DNA of 31,272 bases from an uncultured Oscillibacter sp. (GTDB lineage Bacteria; Bacillota; Clostridia; Oscillospirales; Oscillospiraceae), in NCBI GenBank assembly GCA_910579435.1, contig CAJTVF010000029.1, positions 1 through 31,272 on the forward strand, in the 5' to 3' direction. Of the stretch, positions 23,245-29,962 are shown one piece after another. The position numbers and the translations under genes are program-made. The number at the start of each line of letters is the position of its first letter. The first letter of the stretch is position 1. Under the pieces are notes generated by a model. That model was not told the DNA's origin. It saw only the letters and a program-made list of their open reading frames with translations, and did no database searches.

Positions 23245-24053
23245 GTTTGTTCGAAATGTTTTCCTTTCCCTTTATCCAGCGGGCCCTCATCGCCGGGGTG
23301 CTGGTGAGCCTGTGCGCCGCCCTGCTGGGGGTGCCCCTGGTGCTGAAACGGTACTCCATGATCGGCGACGGCCTCAGCCATGTCTCCTTCGGGGCCCTGG
23401 CCGTGGCGGTGGCCCTGGGGTTCACGCCGCTGTATTTCTCCATTCCCGTGGTGGTGGCGGCGGCCTTCCTCCTCCTCCGGGTGGCGGACAGCCCCCGGTG
23501 GAACAGCGACGCCGCCATCGCCGTGGTCAGCGCCTCCGCCCTGGCCCTGGGGGTGCTGGTGGTCTCCAAGACCTCCGGCATGACCACGGACGTGGACAAC
23601 TACATGTTCGGCAGCGTCCTGGCCATGAGCCCCGCGGACGTGGCGCTGTCGGTGCTCCTCTGCGCCGCGGTGCTGGCGCTGTTTCTCCTGTTCTACCATC
23701 GGATTTTCGCCGTGACCTTTGACGAGAGCTTCTCCCGGGCCACGGGCTTGAAGGTGGAGCGGTACAACGCCCTCTTAGCCATTTTGACGGCCCTGACCAT
23801 CGTCCTTGGGATGCGGATGATGGGGGCCATGCTGATTTCCTCCCTGGTGATCTTCCCGGCGCTGACGGCCATGCGGCTGTTCCGGAGCTTCCGGGGAGTG
23901 ACCCTCTGCGCCGCCGTCACGTCGGTGGCGTGTTTCTGCGCGGGGCTCACCGTGTCGTTTGCCTGGTCCACGCCGGTGGGAGCCACGGTGGTGGCGGCGA
24001 ATCTGGCGCTGTTTCTGGCGGCGTGCGCCGTTTCGGCGGTCCGGCGGCGGTAA
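23241..24053 (+). CDS. Metal ABC transporter permease (ZnuB type)
   Basis: This 270-residue ABC-3 family permease starts with FPFIQRALIAGVLVSLCAALLGVPLVLKRYSMIGDGLSHVSFG, a strongly conserved family block. The central MFGSVLAMSP loop and the later ALTIVLGMRMMGAMLISSLVIFPALTAMRL block are also typical. About eight membrane helices are expected. The protein works with the ATPase just upstream. Zinc is the more common substrate for this wording, but manganese is possible. Confidence 0.92.
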   Translation: MSLFEMFSFPFIQRALIAGVLVSLCAALLGVPLVLKRYSMIGDGLSHVSFGALAVAVALGFTPLYFSIPVVVAAAFLLLRVADSPRWNSDAAIAVVSASALALGVLVVSKTSGMTTDVDNYMFGSVLAMSPADVALSVLLCAAVLALFLLFYHRIFAVTFDESFSRATGLKVERYNALLAILTALTIVLGMRMMGAMLISSLVIFPALTAMRLFRSFRGVTLCAAVTSVACFCAGLTVSFAWSTPVGATVVAANLALFLAACAVSAVRRR

Positions 24054-24060
24054 AGGAACA

Positions 24061-24084
24061 AGCGGCCCGCTTTTGCGGGCCGCT
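24061..24084. terminator. Convergent hairpin between metal permease and XRE gene
   Basis: AGCGGCCCGC-TTTT-GCGGGCCGCT is a perfect 10-bp stem 7 bases past the permease stop; its last base is shared with the stop of the minus-strand XRE gene. It can serve both genes, although T-runs are short. Confidence 0.65.
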
Positions 24085-24305
24085 CATCGTTTGCGGGGGT
24101 AGGGCCTGGGATCATCGGTCAGCTCCAGGAGGTAATCTACGCTGGTGTTATGGAATTTTGCCAGAGCGCAGAGAACCTGAGGCGTCAGCATTCTCTGGCC
24201 GCTTTCATAGTAAGCATAGGTTCGCTGGGAGACGCCTACCGCCTCTCCCAGCTGTTTTTGCGTGAAATCGCGGTCCTCGCGAAGGTCACGGATTCTTCGA
24301 TACAT
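24084..24305 (-). CDS. XRE-family HTH transcriptional regulator (module 2)
   Basis: This 73-residue single-domain regulator reads MYRRIRDLREDRDFTQKQLG, then EAVGVSQRTYAYYESGQRM as turn and recognition helix, and ends with TSVDYLLELTDDP before a basic tail. The start at 24305 is chosen because AGGTG lies 6 bases upstream; in-frame ATG or GTG codons just before it would overlap that site. It is divergent from the small gene at 24396, with paired operator-like sequences between. The likely role is autorepression and control of the divergent gene. Confidence 0.88.
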   Translation of the reverse strand: MYRRIRDLREDRDFTQKQLGEAVGVSQRTYAYYESGQRMLTPQVLCALAKFHNTSVDYLLELTDDPRPYPRKR

Positions 24306-24332
24306 CGGCATCACCTGAACCAAGCATACCTG

Positions 24333-24372
24333 AGAACAATATATTCTATTTACATTTTGAATAAATTGTTCT
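24333..24372. promoter_or_regulatory. Paired inverted operators of module 2
   Basis: AGAACAATATATTC (24333-24346) and the inverted copy GAATAAATTGTTCT (24359-24372) agree at 13 of 14 positions when one is complemented. They flank or overlap the plus-strand -35 and touch the -10. Confidence 0.7.
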
Positions 24373-24377
24373 ATAAT
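24349..24377 (+). promoter_or_regulatory. Sigma-A promoter for the module 2 small gene
   Basis: TTTACA (24349-24354) and a consensus TATAAT (24372-24377) are 17 bp apart, embedded in the paired operators and 19 bases before the TTG start. Confidence 0.75.
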
Positions 24378-24395
24378 TGGGACGAGGTGATAATT

Positions 24396-24566
24396 TTGTC
24401 TTATAAAGAACTATACTTACGGCTTTTCGCTGCCATAACAGATGCCCTGAGAGATTTACAATGCGGGCGGATCGTGTCCGCCATCCATATTCTGCTCCGC
24501 GCGTCGGAGGAGACGGAGGCCGTCCATATGGAGACGGACATCCTGCCGGACGCGCCGCCGGAGTGA
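24396..24566 (+). CDS. Small helical protein divergent from an XRE regulator
   Basis: Fifty-six residues from a TTG start, placed behind GAGGTG, read SYKELYLRLFAAITDALRDL and then CGRIVSAIHILLRASEETEA. The pattern of two amphipathic helices resembles small uncharacterised proteins common in Clostridia; I cannot name a family. The frame is open further upstream, but that part runs antisense through the XRE gene and across the promoter, so the short form is preferred. Confidence 0.65.
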   Translation: MSYKELYLRLFAAITDALRDLQCGRIVSAIHILLRASEETEAVHMETDILPDAPPE

Positions 24567-24647
24567 GGACGAGAAATTCGAGCGTTGCGGGATTTGCCGA
24601 ATCCTGCTGTAATGGCCATGCTCCCCTTTCCAAACCGGCAACAGGGA

Positions 24648-24704
24648 GGAGGTGCGGACATGTCCATGCTGTTCTTGCCGGCATGATGATGATACCGCGC
24701 CTCC
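24648..24704 (+). other. Hairpin hiding a ribosome-binding site before an 8-codon ORF
   Basis: GGAGGTGCGG (24648-24657) can pair with CCGCGCCTCC (24695-24704) over 10 bp with one G-U. The enclosed sequence holds ATG TCC ATG CTG TTC TTG CCG GCA TGA (24660-24686). Otherwise the gap 24567-24759 shows no gene. Function unknown; it could be chance. Confidence 0.3.
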
Positions 24705-24759
24705 ATGGAAGACGCAAGGGACACTTGAAAAATAAACTTCCTCAAATCGAAGAAAAGGC

Positions 24760-24788
24760 TTGCATTTTAAACATCGCCGTGCTATACT
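24760..24788 (+). promoter_or_regulatory. Sigma-A promoter of rpmE
   Basis: TTGCAT (24760-24765) and TATACT (24783-24788) are 17 bp apart, 64 bases before the start codon. Confidence 0.75.
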
Positions 24789-24852
24789 GACAGTTGCTGT
24801 TGTGGTGAAAGCTGCGCGGCGGAGTTTGTTTTAGAAAGGGGTGAACAGAGCA

Positions 24853-25056
24853 ATGAAGGAAGGAATCCATCCCAATTATCAGCAGACTACGATTACATGC
24901 GCCTGCGGTAATGTGATTGAGACAGGTTCTACCAAGAAGGATATCAAGGTGGAAGTCTGCTCTAAGTGTCACCCCTTCTTCACCGGCAAGCAGAAGCTGG
25001 TGGACACCGGCGGCCGGGTCGCGAAGTTCAACAAGAGGTTCGGCCTGGACAAGTGA
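24853..25056 (+). CDS. rpmE: 50S ribosomal protein L31 (zinc-binding type A)
   Basis: The 67-residue protein starts MKEGIHPNYQQTTITCACGN and has the zinc ligands C16, C18, C36 and C39 (CAC...CSKCHPFFTGKQ), so it is the C-plus form. The C-terminus VAKFNKRFGL is typical. AGGGGTG precedes the ATG at 24853. It stands alone with its own promoter and terminator, not beside prmC or prfA as in many Firmicutes. The C-plus form is usually the one used when zinc is plentiful. Confidence 0.97.
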   Translation: MKEGIHPNYQQTTITCACGNVIETGSTKKDIKVEVCSKCHPFFTGKQKLVDTGGRVAKFNKRFGLDK

Positions 25057-25075
25057 GTCCGACACAATCACACGC

Positions 25076-25110
25076 AAAAGAGCGCGCCGTAGCTGCGGCG
25101 CGCTCTTTTT
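25076..25110 (+). terminator. Rho-independent terminator of rpmE
   Basis: AAAAGAGCGCGCCG and its complement form a 14-bp stem with loop TAGCTG; the right arm runs into TTTTT. Confidence 0.92.
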
Positions 25111-25151
25111 CGCGTTTTTGCCGGAGAGCCCGGCGCGCATAAGGAGGAATC

Positions 25152-25772
25152 ATGGAAGAACTGGACCCGAAGAAGACCAGCCGCGCCGCCGCCTTCGAGC
25201 TGTGGATGAAGGCCCCCATGCCCATGGTGACGCTGGTCAAGACCCTGGACGTCACCCGCCTGGTGAGGCTGAGCCGCCGGGGCCTGAAATTCAACATGCT
25301 TTTGTGCTGGTGCATCGGCAAAGTGGCCTCCCGGACAGAGGAGTTCTACACCCTCCCGGCGGGGGACAAGCTGATCCGGTACGGAAACCTTGCCGTCAAC
25401 ACGGTGGTGGCCCTGGCGGACAGCGGCATCGCCACCTGCGACGTGCCTTTTTCCCAGGACCTGGCCCGGTTTCAGCGGGACTACCGGACCCTGACCGCCC
25501 GGGTGCGGGATACCGGAGCGCCCTATGATTTGAACGGGGATTACATGGTAATCGGCGCCTCCGCCCTGCCCCAGACCGAGATTGACGGGGCGGTGAACAT
25601 CTACGCCGGGTTCTGCAACAACCCCTTCCTCGTCTGGGGGAAATACCGGAAGAAGCTGTGGCGGGCGGTCCTGCCCATATCCTTCCAGTTTCACCACACC
25701 CAGATGGACGGCGGCCACGCCGCCCGCTTCCTGGAGGACCTCCAGGAGGAAATCCGGACCCTAAAGCCCTGA
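25152..25772 (+). CDS. CatA-like chloramphenicol O-acetyltransferase family protein
   Basis: This 206-residue protein has the fold-defining end of the CAT family: PISFQFHHTQMDGGHAARFLEDLQ, with the active-site HHxxxDG at 181-187. Earlier parts show LDVTRLVRLSRRGLKFNMLLCWCIGK and the GKY segment (VWGKYRKK) also found in CATs. CATs are trimers that acetylate chloramphenicol with acetyl-CoA. Distant homologues in gut Clostridia are often chromosomal and of unproved substrate, so resistance should not be assumed. AAGGAGGAATC precedes the ATG. Stand-alone gene. Confidence 0.85.
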   Translation: MEELDPKKTSRAAAFELWMKAPMPMVTLVKTLDVTRLVRLSRRGLKFNMLLCWCIGKVASRTEEFYTLPAGDKLIRYGNLAVNTVVALADSGIATCDVPFSQDLARFQRDYRTLTARVRDTGAPYDLNGDYMVIGASALPQTEIDGAVNIYAGFCNNPFLVWGKYRKKLWRAVLPISFQFHHTQMDGGHAARFLEDLQEEIRTLKP

Positions 25773-25790
25773 CCAATCCGAAATTTCCCG

Positions 25791-25818
25791 TTGCGTTTTT
25801 CCAGAAAACGCATATACT
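25791..25818 (+). promoter_or_regulatory. Promoter with internal palindrome for the flavin reductase-like gene
   Basis: TTGCGT (25791-25796) and TATACT (25813-25818) are 16 bp apart. TGCGTTTT-TCCAG-AAAACGCA (25792-25812), a perfect 8-bp inverted repeat, covers the -35 and spacer and looks like a repressor site. Confidence 0.6.
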
Positions 25819-25852
25819 GGAAACAGTGAATTTTAGAAAGGAGTCCTCTGCC

Positions 25853-26371
25853 ATGCGTTTACATCCTCTGGACCCCAAAGCCGCCGCCCTGGAGCTCCTC
25901 CCGGCCCTGGGGGCGGATAACGCCCTTCTCACCGCCGGGACGGCGGACCGCTGCAACACCATGACCATCGGCTGGTGCCAGGCGGGACGGCTGTGGAACC
26001 TGCAAGCCTGCACGGTCTACGTGCGGCCCGAGCGGTATACCTATCAGTTTATGGAGGAACAGGAGTACTTCACCGTCTCCGTTCTTCCCGCGGACATGAA
26101 AACCGCCATGTCCCTCTGCGGCACGAAAAGCGGCCGGGACATGGACAAAATCAAGGAGTGCGGCCTGACGGTCCGCACCGGCACGGGCGGCGCCCCCTTC
26201 TTCGAGGAGGCGGAGCTGGTGCTGGTGTGCCGGACCCTCTATGTTCAGGACCTGGACCCCGCCTGTGCGCTCCCCGCCGGAGAGGAGAAGGTCCTCCCCA
26301 ATTACGGGGCCAAGGGCGGCTGGCACCGGGCCTATACCGGCGAGATCGTGGAGGCGTACTCCGCTAAATAA
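25853..26371 (+). CDS. Flavin reductase-like (FMN-binding split barrel) protein
   Basis: The 172-residue protein shows the family pattern: NALLTAGTADRCNTMTIGW near residues 23-41, a strand with LQACTVYVRPERYTYQFMEE, YFTVSVLP, and CGTKSGRDMDK, a variant of the usual cofactor-binding loop. It should bind FMN and may reduce flavin or act as a small flavoprotein. GAAAGGAG precedes the ATG; a much longer open frame upstream overlaps the CAT-like gene and is rejected. Partner enzymes are not adjacent. Confidence 0.82.
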   Translation: MRLHPLDPKAAALELLPALGADNALLTAGTADRCNTMTIGWCQAGRLWNLQACTVYVRPERYTYQFMEEQEYFTVSVLPADMKTAMSLCGTKSGRDMDKIKECGLTVRTGTGGAPFFEEAELVLVCRTLYVQDLDPACALPAGEEKVLPNYGAKGGWHRAYTGEIVEAYSAK

Positions 26372-26374
26372 TTA

Positions 26375-26536
26375 AGAACCGGTATTCACAACCGTTGAAC
26401 GCTGTCTGAGCGGTCTTTTTCCCGCCATACTGCGTCGCTTTCCCCTGCAATCCGTCAGGATTGCGGCGAAAAGGCTCCTTGTTTGGCGAGAAAAATCCTC
26501 GCCCATCCGGCATCCCCGGTTATGAATACAGGTTCT
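26375..26536. repeat. 162-bp terminally inverted structured element, copy 2
   Basis: The ends are AGAACCGGTATTCA and TGAATACAGGTTCT, with the same plan as copy 1 (21805-21966): outer 20-base stem, TTTTTCCCGCCA/TGGCGAGAAAAA stem with one mismatch, and apical GCAATCC-GTCA-GGATTGC hairpin. It starts 3 bases after the flavin reductase stop and ends 15 bases before hflX, so it fills that gap. Confidence 0.88.
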
Positions 26537-26551
26537 GAATGAGGAAGTACT

Positions 26552-27823
26552 ATGCGAGAAACAGACAAGATTCGAGACAAAGTGGTATTAGTGGGCCTGA
26601 ACTCCCCGGTGCTGAAGCGGGACCAGAACGCGGACGAGGACACGCTGGATGAGCTCTCCGCCCTGGTGGAAACCGCCGGCGGGGAGACTGTAGGCATCGT
26701 CCTGCAAAACCGGAACTCCCCGGACCCCCGGACCTTCATCGGCGAGGGTAAGTGCGCCGAGGTAAAGCTCTACTGCGAAAACACCGAGGCCACCATGGTC
26801 ATCTTCGACAACGACCTCTCCCCCTCCCAGCTCCGGGTATTGACGGAGCTGCTGGGGGTCCAGGTCCTGGACCGGTGCGGGCTGATTCTGGACATCTTCG
26901 CCCAGCGGGCCCGGACCCGGGAGGGACGGCTCCAGGTGGAGCTGGCCCAGTACCAATACCTGCTGCCCCGCCTCACCGGCATGTGGACCCACCTGGAGCG
27001 CCAGGCGGGCACCAGCGGCAGCGGGCCCATCGGCTCCAAGGGCCCCGGCGAGACCCAGCTGGAGACGGACCGGCGGCATATCCACCGGAAGATCGATAAA
27101 CTCCGGGAGGACCTGGAGGACGTGCGCCGGGTGCGGAACACCCAGCGCCGCCAGCGGCGGAAGAACGAAATCCCCGTGGCGGCCCTGGTGGGCTATACCA
27201 ACGCCGGGAAATCCACCCTCCTGAACCAGCTCACCGGCGCGGGCATCCCGGCGAACAACCGGCTGTTCGACACCCTGGACACCACCAGCCGTCTGCTCCA
27301 CGTCAGCGATACCACGGACGTGGTCCTCAGCGACACCGTGGGCTTTATCCGCAAGCTCCCCCACCAGCTTGTCGAGGCGTTCAAGGCCACGCTGGAAGAG
27401 CTGGAATACGCGGACCTGCTGCTCCACGTCATCGACGTGTCCAGCGAGGACTGGCAGGGACAGGCCCGGGTGGTGGAGGACCTGATTTTAGAGCTGGGGG
27501 CGGGGGAGCTGCCCCGCATCGACGTGTTCAATAAATCCGACCTGCTGCCTCCGGGGGAGATCATGCCCCACGGGGAGGATATCTGCGCCATCTCCGCCAA
27601 GAGCGGCCAGGGGGTGGACAAGCTGCTGGAGATGATCGCCCGGCGGCTGGACAAGGGGACCCGGCGGGTCGCCGTCCACCTGCCCTATGACCAGGGGGGA
27701 CTGCTGGACCTCCTTTATAAGGAGGCCAAGGTGGAGAAGGTGGAGTACGGCGAGACCATCGACGTGACGGCGGTGTGCGCGCCCCGGACCCTGGGAAGGG
27801 TGGCGGAGTTCATCGAAAAGTAG
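26552..27823 (+). CDS. hflX: GTPase HflX
   Basis: HflX is a ribosome-associated GTPase that splits stalled or hibernating ribosomes. The 423-residue protein has the N-terminal HflX domain with RTFIGEGKCAE (60-70), the glycine-rich linker GTSGSGPIGSKGPGETQLE (153-171), a coiled segment, then G1 GYTNAGKST (214-222), G3 DTVGFIRKLP and G4 NKSD. Length is normal. The ATG follows GAGGAAGTACT. Its 5' leader is copy 2 of the 162-bp element. Confidence 0.95.
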   Translation: MRETDKIRDKVVLVGLNSPVLKRDQNADEDTLDELSALVETAGGETVGIVLQNRNSPDPRTFIGEGKCAEVKLYCENTEATMVIFDNDLSPSQLRVLTELLGVQVLDRCGLILDIFAQRARTREGRLQVELAQYQYLLPRLTGMWTHLERQAGTSGSGPIGSKGPGETQLETDRRHIHRKIDKLREDLEDVRRVRNTQRRQRRKNEIPVAALVGYTNAGKSTLLNQLTGAGIPANNRLFDTLDTTSRLLHVSDTTDVVLSDTVGFIRKLPHQLVEAFKATLEELEYADLLLHVIDVSSEDWQGQARVVEDLILELGAGELPRIDVFNKSDLLPPGEIMPHGEDICAISAKSGQGVDKLLEMIARRLDKGTRRVAVHLPYDQGGLLDLLYKEAKVEKVEYGETIDVTAVCAPRTLGRVAEFIEK

Positions 27824-28022
27824 CCAGCCCCTCCCCGGTGCGGAGCCCCAGGAGGAAGGCTTGAATGGCGGTGAATTCCAGGGCCTTGTCCAGGTCTCGC
27901 CGCTGTGCTTCGCAGAGCTCATTGTGCAGGGTGTCCAGCGGACAGGCGTAGGGGCCCCGGATGGCGGCGTCCACCTGAGGCTTGATGTAGTTAGCGTGGA
28001 GCCAAAATAGGAAATCAGTCAT
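27810..28022 (-). CDS. Small helical protein divergent from an XRE regulator
   Basis: The 70-residue protein starts MTDFLFWLHANYIKPQVDAA and ends FTAIQAFLLGLRTGEGLATFR. The layout (short aromatic N-terminus, middle Leu-rich helix, C-terminal helix with G-x3-G) resembles the product of 11136-11384, suggesting a shared family. The ATG at 28022 is preferred because AAAGGTGG lies just upstream; the longer frame would run through the tandem repeats. The 3' end overlaps the hflX end on the other strand by 14 bases. Confidence 0.65.
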   Translation of the reverse strand: MTDFLFWLHANYIKPQVDAAIRGPYACPLDTLHNELCEAQRRDLDKALEFTAIQAFLLGLRTGEGLATFR

Positions 28023-28040
28023 AAGAACCACCTTTCTAAA

Positions 28041-28126
28041 ATGCCTTAAAGTTGTCGTGTGCATAGAATTATAATGCCTTAAAGTTGTCGTGTGCATAGA
28101 ATTATAATGCCTAATAGCTGTCGTGT
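28041..28126. promoter_or_regulatory. Three tandem 33-bp repeats between the divergent genes of module 3
   Basis: Units start at 28041, 28074 and 28107. The first two are identical over 33 bases (ATGCCTTAAAGTTGTCGTGT and then GCATAGAATTATA); the third keeps 17 of the first 20. Each of the first two boundaries makes a TATAAT (28070-28075, 28103-28108). On the minus strand TGCACA and TATAAT (complement of 28068-28096) sit at 17-bp spacing. The 33-bp period is about three helical turns, so repressors would stack on one face. Confidence 0.75.
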
Positions 28127-28139
28127 CAAGGGGGGTACC

Positions 28140-28373
28140 ATGAAATTTCAAAAGAGGGTTAGGGAACTGCGGAAGGAGCAAGGGGAAACGCAGATTCAAA
28201 CCGCAGCGGCGCTAGGACTTGCCGACCGGCATTATCAGCGCTTTGAGCTGGGAAGCAATCTGCCCAGCTTTCAAAACATCATCGCCTTGGCGGACCACTT
28301 CCAGGTCAACGCGGATTATCTGCTGGGCCGGACCGACGTCCGGGACATGCTGCCGCCCTCTGAGGAGCCTTGA
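28140..28373 (+). CDS. XRE-family HTH transcriptional regulator (module 3)
   Basis: This 77-residue single-domain regulator reads MKFQKRVRELRKEQGETQIQ and TAAALGLADRHYQRFELGSN as the helix-turn-helix, then ALADHFQVNADYLLGRTD. The ATG at 28140 follows AAGGGGGG; an upstream in-frame ATG lies inside the tandem repeats. It most likely controls itself and the divergent small gene through the 33-bp repeats. Family 1 repeat copy C starts 16 bases after its stop. Confidence 0.88.
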   Translation: MKFQKRVRELRKEQGETQIQTAAALGLADRHYQRFELGSNLPSFQNIIALADHFQVNADYLLGRTDVRDMLPPSEEP

Positions 28374-28389
28374 GGAAGCCAGGAGGGCA

Positions 28390-28584
28390 TTCTACCGATA
28401 GAAGGGCAAAAAAACAGGCCCGAAGGGCCATTACTTCTTTTTCTCTTTTGGACCGTGCACGGCCCGTTTTCTCTTTTTCTTCTGGAAGAAAAAGAGAAAA
28501 TGGGGGGTGCAATGGACCGGCCATCGCTGGCTGCCAATCTCCCCCGCCCGCAAGGGCGACCAAAAACCCTCCCCCCGTCGGGGG
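28390..28584 (+). repeat. Structured interspersed repeat, family 1, copy C
   Basis: It has the same order of hairpins as copy B, with the long 16-bp stem at 28467-28482 and 28485-28500. Loop changes relative to B include CCGGC-CATC-GCTGG (a G-U pair keeps the stem), CGCCC-GCAA-GGGCG (GNRA tetraloop instead of GTCA) and CCCCC-CGTC-GGGGG. It ends 18 bases before the YigZ-family start and fills the gap after the XRE gene. Confidence 0.88.
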
Positions 28585-28602
28585 AGAAAAGAGGTGCTGC
28601 CC

Positions 28603-29235
28603 ATGTCCGGCTACCGCGTCCCCTTTGCGGACGTAGAAACCGAGTTTACAGAAAAGAGGTCCCGCTTCATCACCAACCTCTGGCGGGTAGAATCCGAGGC
28701 AGAAGCCCGGGCGAAGCTCGAGGAGGTCCGCAAGCGCCATTACGACGCAAGGCATCATTGCTGGTGTTATCTCATCCGGGACGGCGGCATCGTCCGCTAC
28801 TCCGACGACGGCGAGCCCCAGGGCACCGCCGGCCAGCCCATGCTGAACGTCTTCCAGCGCCAGGAGGTCACCAACGTCTGCTGTGTCGTCACCCGGTACT
28901 TCGGCGGCGTGCTGCTGGGGGCCGGGGGCCTGACCCGGGCCTATGGCCGGGGGGCCCGGGACGGCCTGGAGGCGGCGGGCACCGCCTGGGTGAGCCTGTG
29001 GACGCTGTGGGACGTGCCCTGCCCCTACCCGCTTTTGGAGCGCTTAAAGCTGGAGATCGAGGCCCAGGGCGGCGTCCTCCGGGAGGCGGACTATGGGGCG
29101 GAGGTGACGCTCCACGTTGCCTTTTCCCCCGAAGGGGCGGCGGCCTTCGCCGCCCGGCTGACGGAGCTGTCGGCGGGACAGCTGACCATGGTCCCGGCGG
29201 GGGAGGAGTACTTACCGGGCCCGAGGGAGGAATAA
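28603..29235 (+). CDS. YigZ/IMPACT family protein
   Basis: The 210-residue protein has the IMPACT N-terminal block: EFTEKRSRFITNLWRVESEAEA, then KRHYDARHHCWCYLI, YSDDGEPQGTAGQPML and VVTRYFGGVLLGAGGLTRAYGRGA. A DUF1949-type C-terminal domain (about 135-205) follows. YigZ proteins have a ribosome- or nucleic-acid-related fold; the precise role in bacteria is unclear. The ATG at 28603 follows GAGGTGCTGCCC; upstream in-frame ATGs lie inside the repeat. Confidence 0.92.
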   Translation: MSGYRVPFADVETEFTEKRSRFITNLWRVESEAEARAKLEEVRKRHYDARHHCWCYLIRDGGIVRYSDDGEPQGTAGQPMLNVFQRQEVTNVCCVVTRYFGGVLLGAGGLTRAYGRGARDGLEAAGTAWVSLWTLWDVPCPYPLLERLKLEIEAQGGVLREADYGAEVTLHVAFSPEGAAAFAARLTELSAGQLTMVPAGEEYLPGPREE

Positions 29236-29238
29236 AGA

Positions 29239-29270
29239 AACGCCGGAAGGACCGCTTCCGGCGTTCTTTT
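29239..29270. terminator. Bidirectional terminator between convergent genes
   Basis: AACGCCGGAAG-GACCG-CTTCCGGCGTT is a perfect 11-bp stem, followed by CTTTT on plus and by TCTTTATT on minus. It serves the YigZ-family gene and the macrodomain gene. Confidence 0.88.
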
Positions 29271-29805
29271 ACAGTCTCTGTGTTTTGTCCCCGGCGTACC
29301 ACATGTTATAGGCCTGCCGGTAAATTTCCGCGGCGCTCTCCGTATGGCAGACCATCCGCACCCGGCGGGGAAGCTCATGGTCCCAGAGAAAGTCCATGAT
29401 GGCCTTCAGGGCCACGACAGCGGCCTGGGCCATGGGGTAGCCGTAGACCCCGGTGGAGATGGACGGGAAATCCACGGTCCCAACGCCGTGTTCCTCCGCC
29501 AGCGTCAGGCAGGAGCGGTAGCAGGAGGCCAGCAGCGCCGCCTCCCCGGCGTTCCCGCCCCGCCAGATGGGGCCGGGGGTGTGGAGAACGTATTTCGCGG
29601 GGAGGTCATAGCCCTTGGTCAGCTTGGCCTGCCCGGTCTCACAGCCCCCCAGGGTCCGGCACTCCGCCAGCAGCCCCGGCCCGGCGGCGCGGTGAATGGC
29701 CCCGTCCACGCCGCTGCCCCCCAGGAGCGTACAGTTGGCGGCGTTGGCAATGGCCTCCGCGTCGGATGTTGTGATATCGCCCACGAGGATGGAAAAGCGG
29801 TCCAT
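29269..29805 (-). CDS. Macrodomain protein (ADP-ribose/O-acetyl-ADP-ribose hydrolase type)
   Basis: The 178-residue protein has the macrodomain ligand-binding blocks: GDITTSDAEAIANAANCTLL (about 9-28), GGSGVDGAIHRAAG with the catalytic-loop Asp and Gly residues, and the later SISTGVYGYPMAQAA phosphate loop. This fits the MacroD/YmdB type that removes ADP-ribose from proteins or deacetylates O-acetyl-ADP-ribose. AAGGAGGGCC precedes the ATG at 29805; a longer frame upstream is not supported. No ADP-ribosyltransferase or sirtuin is adjacent. Confidence 0.92.
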   Translation of the reverse strand: MDRFSILVGDITTSDAEAIANAANCTLLGGSGVDGAIHRAAGPGLLAECRTLGGCETGQAKLTKGYDLPAKYVLHTPGPIWRGGNAGEAALLASCYRSCLTLAEEHGVGTVDFPSISTGVYGYPMAQAAVVALKAIMDFLWDHELPRRVRMVCHTESAAEIYRQAYNMWYAGDKTQRL

Positions 29806-29843
29806 AACGGGGCCCTCCTTGATTCGAGATTTGGTTCTTTTAT

Positions 29844-29872
29844 ATAGTAGCGGGAAACCCGGCTGGAGGCAA
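29844..29872 (-). promoter_or_regulatory. Promoter of the macrodomain gene
   Basis: On the minus strand, TTGCCT (complement of 29867-29872) and TACTAT (complement of 29844-29849) are 17 bp apart, 39 bases before the start. Confidence 0.5.
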
Positions 29873-29906
29873 GAAAAAATTTTTTCAAAAAAACCGGATT
29901 TCCCCC

Positions 29907-29937
29907 TTGACCTTGCCGTAACGTCAGCCCTTATACT
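29907..29937 (+). promoter_or_regulatory. MerR-type promoter with 19-bp spacer
   Basis: TTGACC (29907-29912) and TATACT (29932-29937) are separated by 19 bp instead of 17, the hallmark of promoters that MerR-family proteins activate by twisting DNA. An imperfect dyad, TGACCTT-GCCGT-AACGTCA (29908-29926), overlaps the -35 and spacer. It points to autoactivation of the gene that starts at 29963. Confidence 0.8.
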
Positions 29938-29962
29938 CCACCTTGTCAGGAGGGATACAGCC

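Noticed and set aside
28041..28126. CRISPR-like repeat array
   Set aside because: There are only three units with no variable spacers; the units are contiguous and contain promoter elements, so they are operators.
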